A DNA stretch of 33,542 bases. Source: Methylacidiphilum sp. GTDB lineage: Bacteria > Verrucomicrobiota > Verrucomicrobiia > CAIQCK01. Numbering within the stretch: the stretch's first letter is position 1; the number at the start of each line of letters is the position of its first letter. The stretch is from NCBI GenBank assembly GCA_020718125.1, contig DYDC01000003.1:1-33542 (forward strand), in the 5' to 3' direction. This document shows positions 17,325 to 26,786 of this stretch, in pieces. The notes under the pieces are model-generated. The model saw only the letters and a program-made list of their open reading frames with translations. It had not been told where the DNA came from and ran no database searches. The translations under genes and the position numbers were made by a program.

Positions 17325-18443
17325 TTATCGCAACTTCAAAGTGCCGACACCAATCAGCGCGAACACCAACGACAGAATCCAGAACCGCACCACGATCTTC
17401 GTCTCGTCCCAACCCTTCAGTTGAAAATGATAATGCAGCGGCGTCATCAGGAACACGCGCCGCCCCTCGCCGTAACGGCTTCGGGTCCACTTGAACCAGC
17501 TCGTCTGGATGATGACACTCGCCGCCTCGACGACAAAGATGCCGCCGATGATCACAAGCGCCAGCGGTTGTTGGATCAGCAGCGCGACAATCCCGATCAC
17601 GCCGCCGAGCGCCAGGGCGCCCGTGTCACCCATGAACACCTGCGCCGGATGACAGTTGAACCACAAAAACCCCATCCCCGCGCCGAACAACGCCGCGCAG
17701 AACACGGCAAGCTCGCCCGCGTTCTTTTGGTGCGGGATATGCAGATACTTCGCCAGCGCCGGCTGGTCCGCCACGTAGGCCATCACCGCCAGCGCCGCCG
17801 CGCACGAGATCGTGCAGCCGATGGCCAGACCGTCGAGGCCGTCGGTCAGGTTCACCGCGTTCGCGCTCGCAATGATGACCAGCTCGACCAAGACAATCGC
17901 CCACAGTCCCATGTCGGGGACAAGCGGCTTCTTGAGAAACGGCACCCACAACTCGCGCACAATCCTGTTCGTGTCGCTGTCGAGCCACAGCCACCCGCCG
18001 ACGATGAGGCCCAGCACCACCTGGCCCATCAACTTCTCCCAACTGCCAAGACCCTGGCGCACCTTCTTCCGCACCTTCAGGTAATCGTCAATCCAGCCGA
18101 GCGCCGCCAGCCACAGCAGGCAGAACAGCGTCAGCCACACAAAGTGGATTTTCGGGTTGACCCACAACACCGTCGTGACCGTCAACGCGATCACGATCAG
18201 GATGCCGCCCATCGAGGGGGTGGCGCTCTTGCCCTTGCGCAACTCCGCCAGCGTCTTCAAGTCCGCGTGGTCGCCCACGTGCTCGCCGTATTTCAACCGG
18301 CGCAGCCAGCGGATGACCATCGGACCCAGCACGACGCTGATCAGCATCGCCGTCACCGCCGCCATCACCGCGCGGAAGTTGACATAGCGGAAGACGTTCA
18401 GCGGCCCCATCCAGTCGCTGAGTTGGTGCAGGTAGTAGAACAT
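17325..18443 (-). CDS. mraY: Phospho-N-acetylmuramoyl-pentapeptide-transferase MraY
   Basis: KSATPSMGGILI, NAVNLTDGLDGLAIG, GALALGGVIG, PLHYHFQLKGWDETKIVVRFW. Confidence 0.97.
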   Translation of the reverse strand: MFYYLHQLSDWMGPLNVFRYVNFRAVMAAVTAMLISVVLGPMVIRWLRRLKYGEHVGDHADLKTLAELRKGKSATPSMGGILIVIALTVTTVLWVNPKIHFVWLTLFCLLWLAALGWIDDYLKVRKKVRQGLGSWEKLMGQVVLGLIVGGWLWLDSDTNRIVRELWVPFLKKPLVPDMGLWAIVLVELVIIASANAVNLTDGLDGLAIGCTISCAAALAVMAYVADQPALAKYLHIPHQKNAGELAVFCAALFGAGMGFLWFNCHPAQVFMGDTGALALGGVIGIVALLIQQPLALVIIGGIFVVEAASVIIQTSWFKWTRSRYGEGRRVFLMTPLHYHFQLKGWDETKIVVRFWILSLVFALIGVGTLKLR

Positions 18444-18447
18444 GGCC

Positions 18448-19833
18448 CTATCGCGTCAGCGCCTCGATCAAAGGTTCCAGTGTCATCCCGCGCGACGCCT
18501 TCACCAGCACACAATCGCCCACCTTGAGCCGGCCGCCCAGCGCCGCCGCCGCGCCAGACACGTCCTCGCACTCGACTACCGCGCCGGTCGCCATGCCGCG
18601 CGCCCGCGCCGCCGACGCGATGAACCGCGCCTGCGGCCCGACCGTCACCAGCAACGCCAGGCCCGCAGCGGCGGCCTCGACGCCAATCTGCCGGTGCAAA
18701 GGCTCAACCTGCGCGCCCAACTCCAGCATGTCACCGAGCACCGCCACGCGCCGGCCCGCGCATGGCCACGCCGCCAGCGCGCGCAGCGCCGCGCGCATCG
18801 AGTCGGGGTTCGCGTTGTAGGCGTCGTCGATCCAGCGCACGCCGTTCACCGTCCTCACCTGCATCCGCATCGCTGGCAGCGCAATCCTCCCGAAGCCCGC
18901 CGCAATCTCGTCCGGCGCCAGGCCCATCTCGCGCGCCGCCGCCGCCGCCAGCAGCGCGTTGGAAATCCAATGGTCGCCGATGGCCGCCAGCTTCACCGGC
19001 ACGCGCGCGGCCACACCCGGCAACACCAGATCGAACGCGACGCCGTCCTCCCACCGCTGGATGTTCTCGGCGCGCACATCGGCCCCCGATGCCAGCCCGG
19101 CGGTGACAACGCGGGCCCGAGTCCGCCCTCGCAGGAACGGAGTCCATCGGTTGTCCGCATTGAGCACCGCCGCACCGTGGGCTGGCAAATTTTCGATCAC
19201 CGCCGCCTTCTCGCGCGCGACCGCGTCCTCGTCACCCATGCCTTCGAGGTGGGCCGGGCCGACGTTGGTGATGACGCCGACCTCCGCCGCGACCATCGCC
19301 GCCAGCGGCGCGAGTTCGCCGGGATGGTTCATGCCCATCTCGAACACGCCGGCCTGATGCGCCGGCTGGATGCGAAGAAGGCTCAGCGGCACGCCGATGT
19401 GGTTGTTCAGGTTGCCCTCGGTCTTGATCGTCTCGAACCGCCCGGCCAGCAGCGTCGCGATCATGTCCTTCGTGCTGGTCTTGCCGTTCGAGCCGGTGAC
19501 CGCGACGGTCCGGACCGGCATGCGTTGGCGGCAGGTCGCGGCGAACCGCTGGAGCGCCACCAGCGTGTCGTCCACTTCAATCAGCGGCAGCGCCAGCGAA
19601 CCGGGCGCTTTGCGCCGGTCGGAGACAATCGCCGCGACCGCGCCGCGCCGGGCGGCCGCTTCCAAACAGTCATGGCCGTCGAACCGCTCGCCGCGGAGCG
19701 CGACAAAGATCTCGCCGGGCCGGAGCTGCCGCGTGTCGCTGGAGACGCCGGTGAAGATCGCATCACTCATGGCGGTGCTCAGCTTTGCGCCGCAGGCGCG
19801 GATGGCGAAGGCGACGGTTCGGTTTTCTTGCAT
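18448..19833 (-). CDS. murF: UDP-N-acetylmuramoyl-tripeptide--D-alanyl-D-alanine ligase MurF
   Basis: FTGVSSDTRQLRPGEIFVALRGERFDGHD, VAVTGSNGKTSTKDMIA, EMGMNHPGELAPLA, IDDAYNANPDSMRAAL. Confidence 0.96.
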   Translation of the reverse strand: MQENRTVAFAIRACGAKLSTAMSDAIFTGVSSDTRQLRPGEIFVALRGERFDGHDCLEAAARRGAVAAIVSDRRKAPGSLALPLIEVDDTLVALQRFAATCRQRMPVRTVAVTGSNGKTSTKDMIATLLAGRFETIKTEGNLNNHIGVPLSLLRIQPAHQAGVFEMGMNHPGELAPLAAMVAAEVGVITNVGPAHLEGMGDEDAVAREKAAVIENLPAHGAAVLNADNRWTPFLRGRTRARVVTAGLASGADVRAENIQRWEDGVAFDLVLPGVAARVPVKLAAIGDHWISNALLAAAAAREMGLAPDEIAAGFGRIALPAMRMQVRTVNGVRWIDDAYNANPDSMRAALRALAAWPCAGRRVAVLGDMLELGAQVEPLHRQIGVEAAAAGLALLVTVGPQARFIASAARARGMATGAVVECEDVSGAAAALGGRLKVGDCVLVKASRGMTLEPLIEALTR

Positions 19834-21296
19834 TGTAGAAACTCACGCGCGACCTCGCGGTCGTCGAAGGAGATGACCGTGTCGGCAAATTCCTGGTAGG
19901 TTTCGTGGCCCTTGCCGGCGATGACCACGATGTCCTTAGGCTGGGCCAGGCTCAACGCGCGGCCAATGGCCTCGCGCCGGTCCACCAGCACCTCGTATTT
20001 CGACTGGCCGCCGGCCTGCGCGAGACCTTCCTCAATCTGCGAGATGATCGCGCGCGGCTCCTCCTTGCGCGGGTTGTCGGAGGTCACGACCGCGAAGTCG
20101 GCCAGTTCGCCCGCGACACGGCCCATGAGCGGGCGCTTCTTCGCGTCGCGGTTGCCGCCGCAACCGAAGCAGACCAGCAACCGCCCCTCCACCGTCTCGC
20201 GCAGCGTGGACAGCACGTTCTTCAGCGCGTCGTCGGTGTGCGCGTAGTCCACGAACACCTGGAACGGCTGGCCGCAGTCAATCCGTTCCAACCGGCCCGG
20301 CACCTGCGGCAGGCCGCGCAGCGCGCGGGCCATCACCGGCAGTTTCACACCGAGCGTGAGGCACGCGCCGACGGCGGCGAGCGTGTTGGAGACGTTGTAA
20401 CGGCCAAACAGGGGCAGCGTGATCTTCTCCGTGCCTTTCGGCGTCGCAACCTCAAACCGGAGACCGACGCAGTTGGTCTTGAGTTCCCGGACGCGAACCA
20501 TCGCGTCGCCGTGGGCGCCGTAGGTGAGCTTGGCGGCGCGCAACGGCATGGCGTCCAGTTCACGGCCCCGCGGGTCATCGAGGTTGATGACAGCCATGCC
20601 GATCTTGCCGTTGCTGGAGAGCGACTTGAAGAGGATCGTCTTCGCGTCGAAGTAGGCGTCCATCGTCTTGTGGTAATCGAGATGGTCCTGGGTGAGGTTG
20701 GTGAAGACGGCAACATCGAAATCAATGCCGAAGACGCGCTTCTGGACCAATGCGTGGCTGCTGACCTCCATGACGACCGCGCCGCAGTTCTGGCGCTGCA
20801 TCTGGAACATCATCTCGTTCAACTCGATCGCCTCGGGCGTGGTGCGCGCGGCGGGGATGACGCGCGAGCCGATCTCGTAGCGCACGGTGCCGATGAGGCC
20901 GGTCTTGATGCCGGCTTCTTCGAGGATGCGCTTGATCATGAAGGTGACCGTGGTCTTGCCGTTGGTGCCCGTGACGCCGATGACCTTCATCTTGCGATAC
21001 GGATAGGAGTAGAAATGGGCGGCGAGCCGCGCCATCGCCTCGCGCGCATCGGGCACGCAGATGACGGTGGCACGCTTGCTGGCGGGCGGCGCTTTCTCGA
21101 CGATGATCGCACCCGCGCCGCGTTGGACGGCCTGTTCGATGAACTGGTGGCCATTGCTGCGCGTGCCGGGCATCGCCACAAACACGCTGTCGGGCGTCAC
21201 ACGCCGCGAGTCGTAGTGGATCGCCAGGATTTCGCGGTCGAGCGGGCCGTCCACTTGAGCGCCGCTCAGGGCTTCCATAAGTTTATTGAGTCGCAT
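19779..21296 (-). CDS. murE: UDP-N-acetylmuramoyl-L-alanyl-D-glutamate ligase MurE (likely mDAP-adding)
   Basis: YDSRRVTPDSVFVAMPGT, VIGVTGTNGKTTVTFMI, VMEVSSHALVQKRV, TSDNPRKEEPRAI (DNPR motif typical of mDAP-type MurE). Confidence 0.96.
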   Translation of the reverse strand: MRLNKLMEALSGAQVDGPLDREILAIHYDSRRVTPDSVFVAMPGTRSNGHQFIEQAVQRGAGAIIVEKAPPASKRATVICVPDAREAMARLAAHFYSYPYRKMKVIGVTGTNGKTTVTFMIKRILEEAGIKTGLIGTVRYEIGSRVIPAARTTPEAIELNEMMFQMQRQNCGAVVMEVSSHALVQKRVFGIDFDVAVFTNLTQDHLDYHKTMDAYFDAKTILFKSLSSNGKIGMAVINLDDPRGRELDAMPLRAAKLTYGAHGDAMVRVRELKTNCVGLRFEVATPKGTEKITLPLFGRYNVSNTLAAVGACLTLGVKLPVMARALRGLPQVPGRLERIDCGQPFQVFVDYAHTDDALKNVLSTLRETVEGRLLVCFGCGGNRDAKKRPLMGRVAGELADFAVVTSDNPRKEEPRAIISQIEEGLAQAGGQSKYEVLVDRREAIGRALSLAQPKDIVVIAGKGHETYQEFADTVISFDDREVAREFLQCKKTEPSPSPSAPAAQS

Positions 21297-23172
21297 GATG
21301 GGAGACCGCCAGCCGCGACGCGTTTGTATGGGCGCTCGCGGGCTGTCCGGCAATTTCGTTCACGGGATGGTCGGGCGGGATGCTCAGGTATTTCGCCGCT
21401 TTCTCCGCCACCGCCCGAAACACGGGCGCGGCGACTCTGCCGCCGTAGTAGGCGCCGTCCGGGTCGTTCGGGTTGTCCATGGAGATCAGGATGCACAGTT
21501 CCGGCTTGCGCGCCGGGAAGAAGCCGACGAAAGAGGAGTAGTATTTCTGAACATAGGCGCGGCCTTCGATCTTCTGCGCGGTGCCGGTCTTGCCGGCAAT
21601 CTCATAGCCCGGCACGGCCGCGTCGGTGCCCGTGCCACCCCGCTGCGTGACAGTGACCAGGGCGTCGGTCATCTGCGCGGCAGTCTCCGGCGTAATCACC
21701 TGGCGCACGATCATTGGCTGGAACCGTTCGACCGTCTGCCCCTCCTTGTTGAGCAGGGCGCTCACGATCATTGGTTTCATCAACCGGCCGCCGTTGGCGA
21801 TGGCGCACATCGAGGCGCACATCTGCAACGGGGTCACCGCGACTTCGTGGCCCATGGGGATGTGCGCGATGCTGATGGCCGACCATGCGTTGGGCTTGTA
21901 AACGATGCCATTGACTTCGCGCGGCAACTCGATGCCGGTCTTCTGACCGAAACCGAACGCGCGGATGTAGCGGTGCAGCCGATCCGCGCCGAGCCGGATG
22001 CCGACGCGGGCGGCCCCGACGTTGCTGGACTTGGTGATGATCATCATGACGCTGAGCACGCCGTAGCGGTGCGCGTCGTGGAGCGGGACTTTGCAATAGA
22101 CAAACGGCGAGGTGCAGTTGAAGGAATCCTCCAGCGTCACCGCGCGCTCGTTGATCGCGCCGGAGATGGTCACGATCTTGAAAGTCGAGCCAGGCTCGGC
22201 GACGTCCGCGACGCAGCGATTACGCAGGCGGTCCAGAACGGCCGTCTTCGATTCACCTGGAAGCAGTTTCCCGGGCGTGTTCGGATCGAATCCGGGCCGC
22301 ACCGCCATCGCGAGCACCTCGCCCGTGCGCGGACGCATGACAATACCGACGACCGAGTCGGGCCGGCGCAGCGCCATGGCCTTGTCCAACTCCTCCTCCA
22401 GCGCGCCCTGGATCAGTTGATTGACGGTGAGCTGCACATCGCAGCCGTCGTGCGGGAGGATGTTCTTGCGCTCGTATTGCGGCAACGGCCGGCCGCGCGC
22501 GTCCTTTTCCGTCATCAGCAGACCGTCGTAGCCGCGCAGGCGCTGCTCGAACTGCCGCTCGATGCCATCCACGCCGGCGTGGTCGTCCGTGACGCGGCCC
22601 AGCACGTGCGCGGCGAGCGACCCGTTGGGATAGACGCGCTGGAACTCGTCCTTGTAGTAGGCGTAGATCGCGTTGCGGCGCGCCTCGGAAAGCTTGGCGG
22701 TCTGCTTTCGCGGGAGTTTCTTCGGGTCAAGGCCGAAGTCGAGCCGCGCGATTTCGTTGGTGAGACGGTGATACACCGTCTCATCCACCTTGCGCGCCAG
22801 CACAACGTAATGGGTGTCGCGACTGAGCTTGCCCCAGATGGCACGCTCGTCCATGCCAAGCACCTCGGCAGTCTTGCGCACGATGGCCGGCGCGACGGGC
22901 GCCGGCAGATCGAGACTGCTGAGCAACAGCGGATCGGCAGCGACAATCTTTTTCGCCATGCTAATGGCCAGGATTTCTCCGCCCGCGCCGAGGATGCGGC
23001 CGCGGCGGCCCTCGACAACATAGGTGCGCAGGCGCTCCTTGACAGCCTCACTGGCCAGCCAGGAGCGTTTGGTGACCTGCAAATCCACGAGCCGCCAGCC
23101 AATGGCGCAGAAGCCCGCAAGCAGCACCACGGCCACCAGCGTGGCCTGCAAGCGATGTTTGGCCTGGATCAT
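21283..23172 (-). CDS. ftsI: Septal peptidoglycan transpeptidase FtsI / PBP
   Basis: Single N-terminal TM; AEPGSTFKIVT (SxxK), TKSSNVGA (SxN), AGKTGTAQK (KTG). Confidence 0.95.
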   Translation of the reverse strand: MIQAKHRLQATLVAVVLLAGFCAIGWRLVDLQVTKRSWLASEAVKERLRTYVVEGRRGRILGAGGEILAISMAKKIVAADPLLLSSLDLPAPVAPAIVRKTAEVLGMDERAIWGKLSRDTHYVVLARKVDETVYHRLTNEIARLDFGLDPKKLPRKQTAKLSEARRNAIYAYYKDEFQRVYPNGSLAAHVLGRVTDDHAGVDGIERQFEQRLRGYDGLLMTEKDARGRPLPQYERKNILPHDGCDVQLTVNQLIQGALEEELDKAMALRRPDSVVGIVMRPRTGEVLAMAVRPGFDPNTPGKLLPGESKTAVLDRLRNRCVADVAEPGSTFKIVTISGAINERAVTLEDSFNCTSPFVYCKVPLHDAHRYGVLSVMMIITKSSNVGAARVGIRLGADRLHRYIRAFGFGQKTGIELPREVNGIVYKPNAWSAISIAHIPMGHEVAVTPLQMCASMCAIANGGRLMKPMIVSALLNKEGQTVERFQPMIVRQVITPETAAQMTDALVTVTQRGGTGTDAAVPGYEIAGKTGTAQKIEGRAYVQKYYSSFVGFFPARKPELCILISMDNPNDPDGAYYGGRVAAPVFRAVAEKAAKYLSIPPDHPVNEIAGQPASAHTNASRLAVSHHATQ

Positions 23173-23579
23173 TGCGTGCGGAACTGCGGCGAGGCCGCGG
23201 TGCGGCGTGTGTGGACGGCGGCCGAAGCGGCGGCAGTGCGCGCCGGCACGGGTTGGTAGTGGGCGGGCACCCGGATGATCTGGCTCTCGTAGGGAGTCAC
23301 GAGGCCGAGTTGCCAGGCGCGGTTTTTCGTGTCGAGCACCCGCGGCAGCTCAAGCTGCGCAATCTGGAGCGCAAGCCGGTGATTGTTGTCGGAGACCTCC
23401 TGCAATCGCGAACGGGACTGGTCAATGTCGCGGGCGAGCATCGCGTTCTGCGTGTGCTGCCAGACGCACAGCATCGCCCCGGCGGCAATCATGCCGAAAC
23501 CGGTGATCAGCTTCATCATCGGCCACAGCCGGACAGCGCCGCTCTCGCGACGGCGGTTGGATCGGGTCCAGGTCGGCAT
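23169..23579 (-). CDS. ftsL: FtsL-like small membrane/coiled-coil division protein
   Basis: Position between rsmH and ftsI; one TM (MMKLITGFGMIAAGAMLCVW) followed by coiled-coil-like DIDQSRSRLQEVSDNNHRLALQIAQLE; ATGA overlap with ftsI. Confidence 0.7.
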   Translation of the reverse strand: MPTWTRSNRRRESGAVRLWPMMKLITGFGMIAAGAMLCVWQHTQNAMLARDIDQSRSRLQEVSDNNHRLALQIAQLELPRVLDTKNRAWQLGLVTPYESQIIRVPAHYQPVPARTAAASAAVHTRRTAASPQFRTQ

Positions 23580-23592
23580 GACGGGTGGCTCC

Positions 23593-24516
23593 TTAGAGTT
23601 TCTCTGCAACGCGCAGCCGGGCGCTGCGCGCGCGGGGGTTGCGGGCAATCTCGTCGTCGGCAGCCATCATCGGCTTGCGCGTGACGAGGCTGAGTTGTCG
23701 GCGCTGGCCGCACCGGCATACCGGCAGTCCAGGCGGGCAGACGCAGTCGGCCGATTCGTGCCGCATGAAATCCTTCACGATGCGGTCTTCAAGCGAATGG
23801 AACGCGATGACGCCGATGCGCGCGCCAGACCTGCAGACCGTGAGCGCCGCCTCCAAACCGCAGTTCAGTTGCGCCAGCTCGTCATTGACCACGATCCGCA
23901 ACGCCTGAAACGCCTGCGTCGCGGGATGCAGACCGCGCCGGCCGCGGCCTTTCACACGCTCTATCAACTCCGCGAGCTGCCGCGTGCTCGTGATTGGCTG
24001 CCGCTCGCGCGCGCGCACAATCGCCGCCGCGAGTCGCTTGGCTGCCGGCTCCTCGCCATAGACTCGAAAAACGCGCGCCAACTCCTCATAGCTGGCCTCG
24101 CGCAGAATGTCCGCCGCCGTCCGTTCCAGCCGGCGATCCATCCGCATGTCGAGCAGGCCGTCCCGCTGGAAGCTGAACCCGCGCGCCGCCGCGTCGAACT
24201 GCCGCGACGACACGCCCAGATCAAGCAGCACGCCATCCACACCGCTGAGGTTTTCGCACGCCGTTTTCATTTCCGAAAAATTCGCCCTCACCAACCGCAC
24301 TCGCTCACCAAATCGCGCCAGCCGCTCCGCTGCCGCAGCCAGCGCTTCATCGTCAACGTCCATTCCGATCAACTTCCCGTCCGGCCCGGTCCGCTCCAAC
24401 AGCGCCTCGGCGTGGCCGCCACCACCGATCGTCCCGTCGAGGAATATCTTCCCCGGGGCCGGTTGCAGCGCCTCGACGACCTGGTCGAGCATCACCGGCG
24501 CGTGGTAGTGCGTCAT
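23593..24516 (-). CDS. rsmH: 16S rRNA (cytosine(1402)-N(4))-methyltransferase RsmH/MraW
   Basis: HAPVMLDQVVEALQPAPGKIFLDGTIGGGGHAEALLE, GVLLDLGVSSRQFDAAARGFSF, IAFHSLEDRIVKDFM. Start could also be 24543. Confidence 0.95.
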   Translation of the reverse strand: MTHYHAPVMLDQVVEALQPAPGKIFLDGTIGGGGHAEALLERTGPDGKLIGMDVDDEALAAAAERLARFGERVRLVRANFSEMKTACENLSGVDGVLLDLGVSSRQFDAAARGFSFQRDGLLDMRMDRRLERTAADILREASYEELARVFRVYGEEPAAKRLAAAIVRARERQPITSTRQLAELIERVKGRGRRGLHPATQAFQALRIVVNDELAQLNCGLEAALTVCRSGARIGVIAFHSLEDRIVKDFMRHESADCVCPPGLPVCRCGQRRQLSLVTRKPMMAADDEIARNPRARSARLRVAEKL

Positions 24517-24580
24517 GATCGCCGCGCACGCTGTTGTCTCCATCAGTCGCCCGACACCGCGCACCCATGAAGCGGTATGT

Positions 24581-24922
24581 TCATGACTTCCGCGTCAGGC
24601 CCAAGAACCTGCCGGCCGCGGCCAGCCACGGATGTTTCAGCGACCGGCCACCGGCCGAGACGCGCTTGTGATGCTCCGCCGGAATGACATCCTCGTCGTC
24701 GAAGATGTCGCTCGATCCGGCGGCGCGGGAAAGAGACGCGCCCCGGTTCGGACCGCTCGCCACCGCCGGAGTTGGTGTGAGCGGCGCCACGAACCGAGGC
24801 GCGGATCGGCTAAATTGTGGGAACACAGGACCGTTCGGCAGCGCAAACCGCCGGCCGCGGTCGGTCATCTCGCGAACACTGTGGTTCGCACGCAAACAAC
24901 GCGCCAAGTTCAGAGCACTCAT
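24581..24922 (-). CDS. Uncharacterised 113-aa protein between mraZ and rsmH
   Basis: ORF in the same strand and spacing as the operon; SD TCTGGAGGAGCCAC directly before ATG at 24922; MSALNLARCLRANHSVREMTDRGRRFALPNGPVFPQFSR...HPWLAAAGRFLGLTRKS. Confidence 0.65.
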   Translation of the reverse strand: MSALNLARCLRANHSVREMTDRGRRFALPNGPVFPQFSRSAPRFVAPLTPTPAVASGPNRGASLSRAAGSSDIFDDEDVIPAEHHKRVSAGGRSLKHPWLAAAGRFLGLTRKS

Positions 24923-25035
24923 GTGGCTCCTCCAGATTCTTCGTCGCTGCGAAAACGTCAGCAACGTCATGTTCATCCTTCTTCCAACTGCCGCCCGCGC
25001 GTCGCCGGCCCTGTCCGGCCTGCCCGGGCACCGCG

Positions 25036-25485
25036 CTAAATCCCCAACTTCTGCATCATCGTGCCGACGGCCTCGCGCTTGTCCTGCACCGCCGCCACGT
25101 GCCGCGAAGGCGACCATATCTCGAACTGCGACCGGTGGCCGCTCGCGGTGAAAATGATCACGCTGTCAATCCCGGCGTGCTTGACTTCCTCCGCCGAGAG
25201 ACTCATCCGCCCCTGGCTGTCCATGGACACGCGACGCGCCATGTCATTCAGCACCAGGCCAAAATCGCGGTGCTGGTCCGGCTCGGGAAATTCCTGGACC
25301 AGATTGCTGTGAAGCTCGTCGAACTGCTCCTGCGTCATCACCGCGAGATACGACCGCGGATGCTGCACGATGATGAGTTCCTGGGCGCCCCTGGGCCGGA
25401 GCGATTGCGGCACGATGACGCGGTTCTTGTCATCCAGCGTGTGCCGGAAAACGCCGCGGACCTGAATTGTCTGTCGCACCGCCAT
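25036..25485 (-). CDS. mraZ: Transcriptional regulator MraZ (dcw cluster, SpoVT/AbrB-like fold)
   Basis: FRHTLDDKNRVIVPQSLRP and ARRVSMDSQGRMSLSAEEVKHAGID tandem MraZ motifs; first gene of dcw operon. Confidence 0.93.
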   Translation of the reverse strand: MAVRQTIQVRGVFRHTLDDKNRVIVPQSLRPRGAQELIIVQHPRSYLAVMTQEQFDELHSNLVQEFPEPDQHRDFGLVLNDMARRVSMDSQGRMSLSAEEVKHAGIDSVIIFTASGHRSQFEIWSPSRHVAAVQDKREAVGTMMQKLGI

Positions 25486-25519
25486 GTCTGTCCTATGCAC
25501 TCCTCCAAGCTCACCTTGG

Positions 25520-25561
25520 CTCCACTGAATGGGATGATACTCCACTTGCCACCACCGTCAA
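25520..25561 (-). promoter_or_regulatory. dcw operon promoter with putative MraZ boxes
   Basis: Minus strand TTGACG (25556-25561) - 16 nt - TATCAT (25534-25539); GTGG cores at 25552-25555, 25542-25545 and 25522-25525 fall on one 10-bp phase; two are the identical heptamer AGTGGAG. Confidence 0.6.
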
Positions 25562-25611
25562 CAACAAAGTGCATCTTTTTGTTGCTTGGTCGCGTTTACC
25601 GGACGACTAGT

Positions 25612-26700
25612 TCAGACCTTGTCACTCCCCAGCCGTGCGAAAAGTTCAAGGTAGGCGCCTGCCTGCCAATCCGGCGCGAAATGCGCGGCGGCATGCTCGC
25701 GGGCGCGGGCGCCCATTCGCGCGCGCAACGCCGCGTCGGCCAGCAACCGTTCCACTGCGCTGCGAAAGCCTGCGGCATCACCACGCGCAATGAGAATGCC
25801 GGATTCGTCTGGCACGAAACACTCCCCCACCCCGGTCGCGTCGGCAGCCACCACGGGCAACCCGTGCGCCTGCGCCTCGATGAGAAAATTCGACAGCGAT
25901 TCGTTTTGAGAGGCCAACACCGCCACATCCGCTGCGCGGTAAAGCGGGCGCGGATCTGGGTGGAAACCCATAAACTTCACACGCTCGGCGATGCTCAGAC
26001 CACTGGCGAGCGTCTTGCTGCCAGCAAGCGTCGGCCCATCGCCCGCGAGCCACAACTGCCAGTCGCACTCGCGCGGCAGTCGCGCCGCGATTTCGATCAG
26101 CATCCGCTGGCCCTTTTCGGAGCGAAACATCGCCACACAAAGCAGGACCACACATCCAGCTCCGGCCCCCTGCTGTGTGCGCAAAGTTTCGTTGCGCGAT
26201 TCACCGCCAGCATCGGGTGGGAAAGCGAGTGAGTTATGTATGACAGTGATTCTTTCCGCCAGCGCGCCATGCAGGGCAATGAGCCGCTTCTTCGCCTCGT
26301 GGCTGTTAGCCACCACGTGGCGGGCGCGGTGCAGCGAGCGTTGAACGCCCCACGGTTGCGGCTTGTCCGTGCGCACGGTGGCGATCACAGCGGCGCGAGG
26401 CAGACGGCGTTGGAGGGCGGCGGCGTGGCGGTTGGCCGCTCGCCCCATGCAGAGGACAATGTCGGGCGCGAGCCGTGCTGCCGTGGAAATCAGACCCGGC
26501 GCAAACCAGTCGAGCCCCATGTCGAACGGCTGCAAGGCGCGGTGTTCAATGCCGTCCAGTTTGCGCGCCAGTATGCCGCCGGGCCGGAAGGTCAACAGTA
26601 TCGCATCGTGGCCGGCCTTGCGGAACGCCTGCGTGAGCAGCACTGCTTGCCGTTCGGTGCCGCCGTTGCGCAGGTAGTCCTGGATGACGAGGATTCTCAT
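25612..26700 (-). CDS. Glycosyltransferase family 4 protein
   Basis: NGGTERQAVLLTQAFRKAGHDAILLT, VAMFRSEKGQRMLIE, NESLSNFLIEAQAHGLPVVAADATGVGECF. Confidence 0.9.
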   Translation of the reverse strand: MRILVIQDYLRNGGTERQAVLLTQAFRKAGHDAILLTFRPGGILARKLDGIEHRALQPFDMGLDWFAPGLISTAARLAPDIVLCMGRAANRHAAALQRRLPRAAVIATVRTDKPQPWGVQRSLHRARHVVANSHEAKKRLIALHGALAERITVIHNSLAFPPDAGGESRNETLRTQQGAGAGCVVLLCVAMFRSEKGQRMLIEIAARLPRECDWQLWLAGDGPTLAGSKTLASGLSIAERVKFMGFHPDPRPLYRAADVAVLASQNESLSNFLIEAQAHGLPVVAADATGVGECFVPDESGILIARGDAAGFRSAVERLLADAALRARMGARAREHAAAHFAPDWQAGAYLELFARLGSDKV

Positions 26701-26786
26701 GATGGGTTCCGCGTGGGCACAGGATCAGTGAACTCGAACGGCGACTGCAAGCGAAAGATACGCTCGATTTTGCGGGTCGAGCCGGC

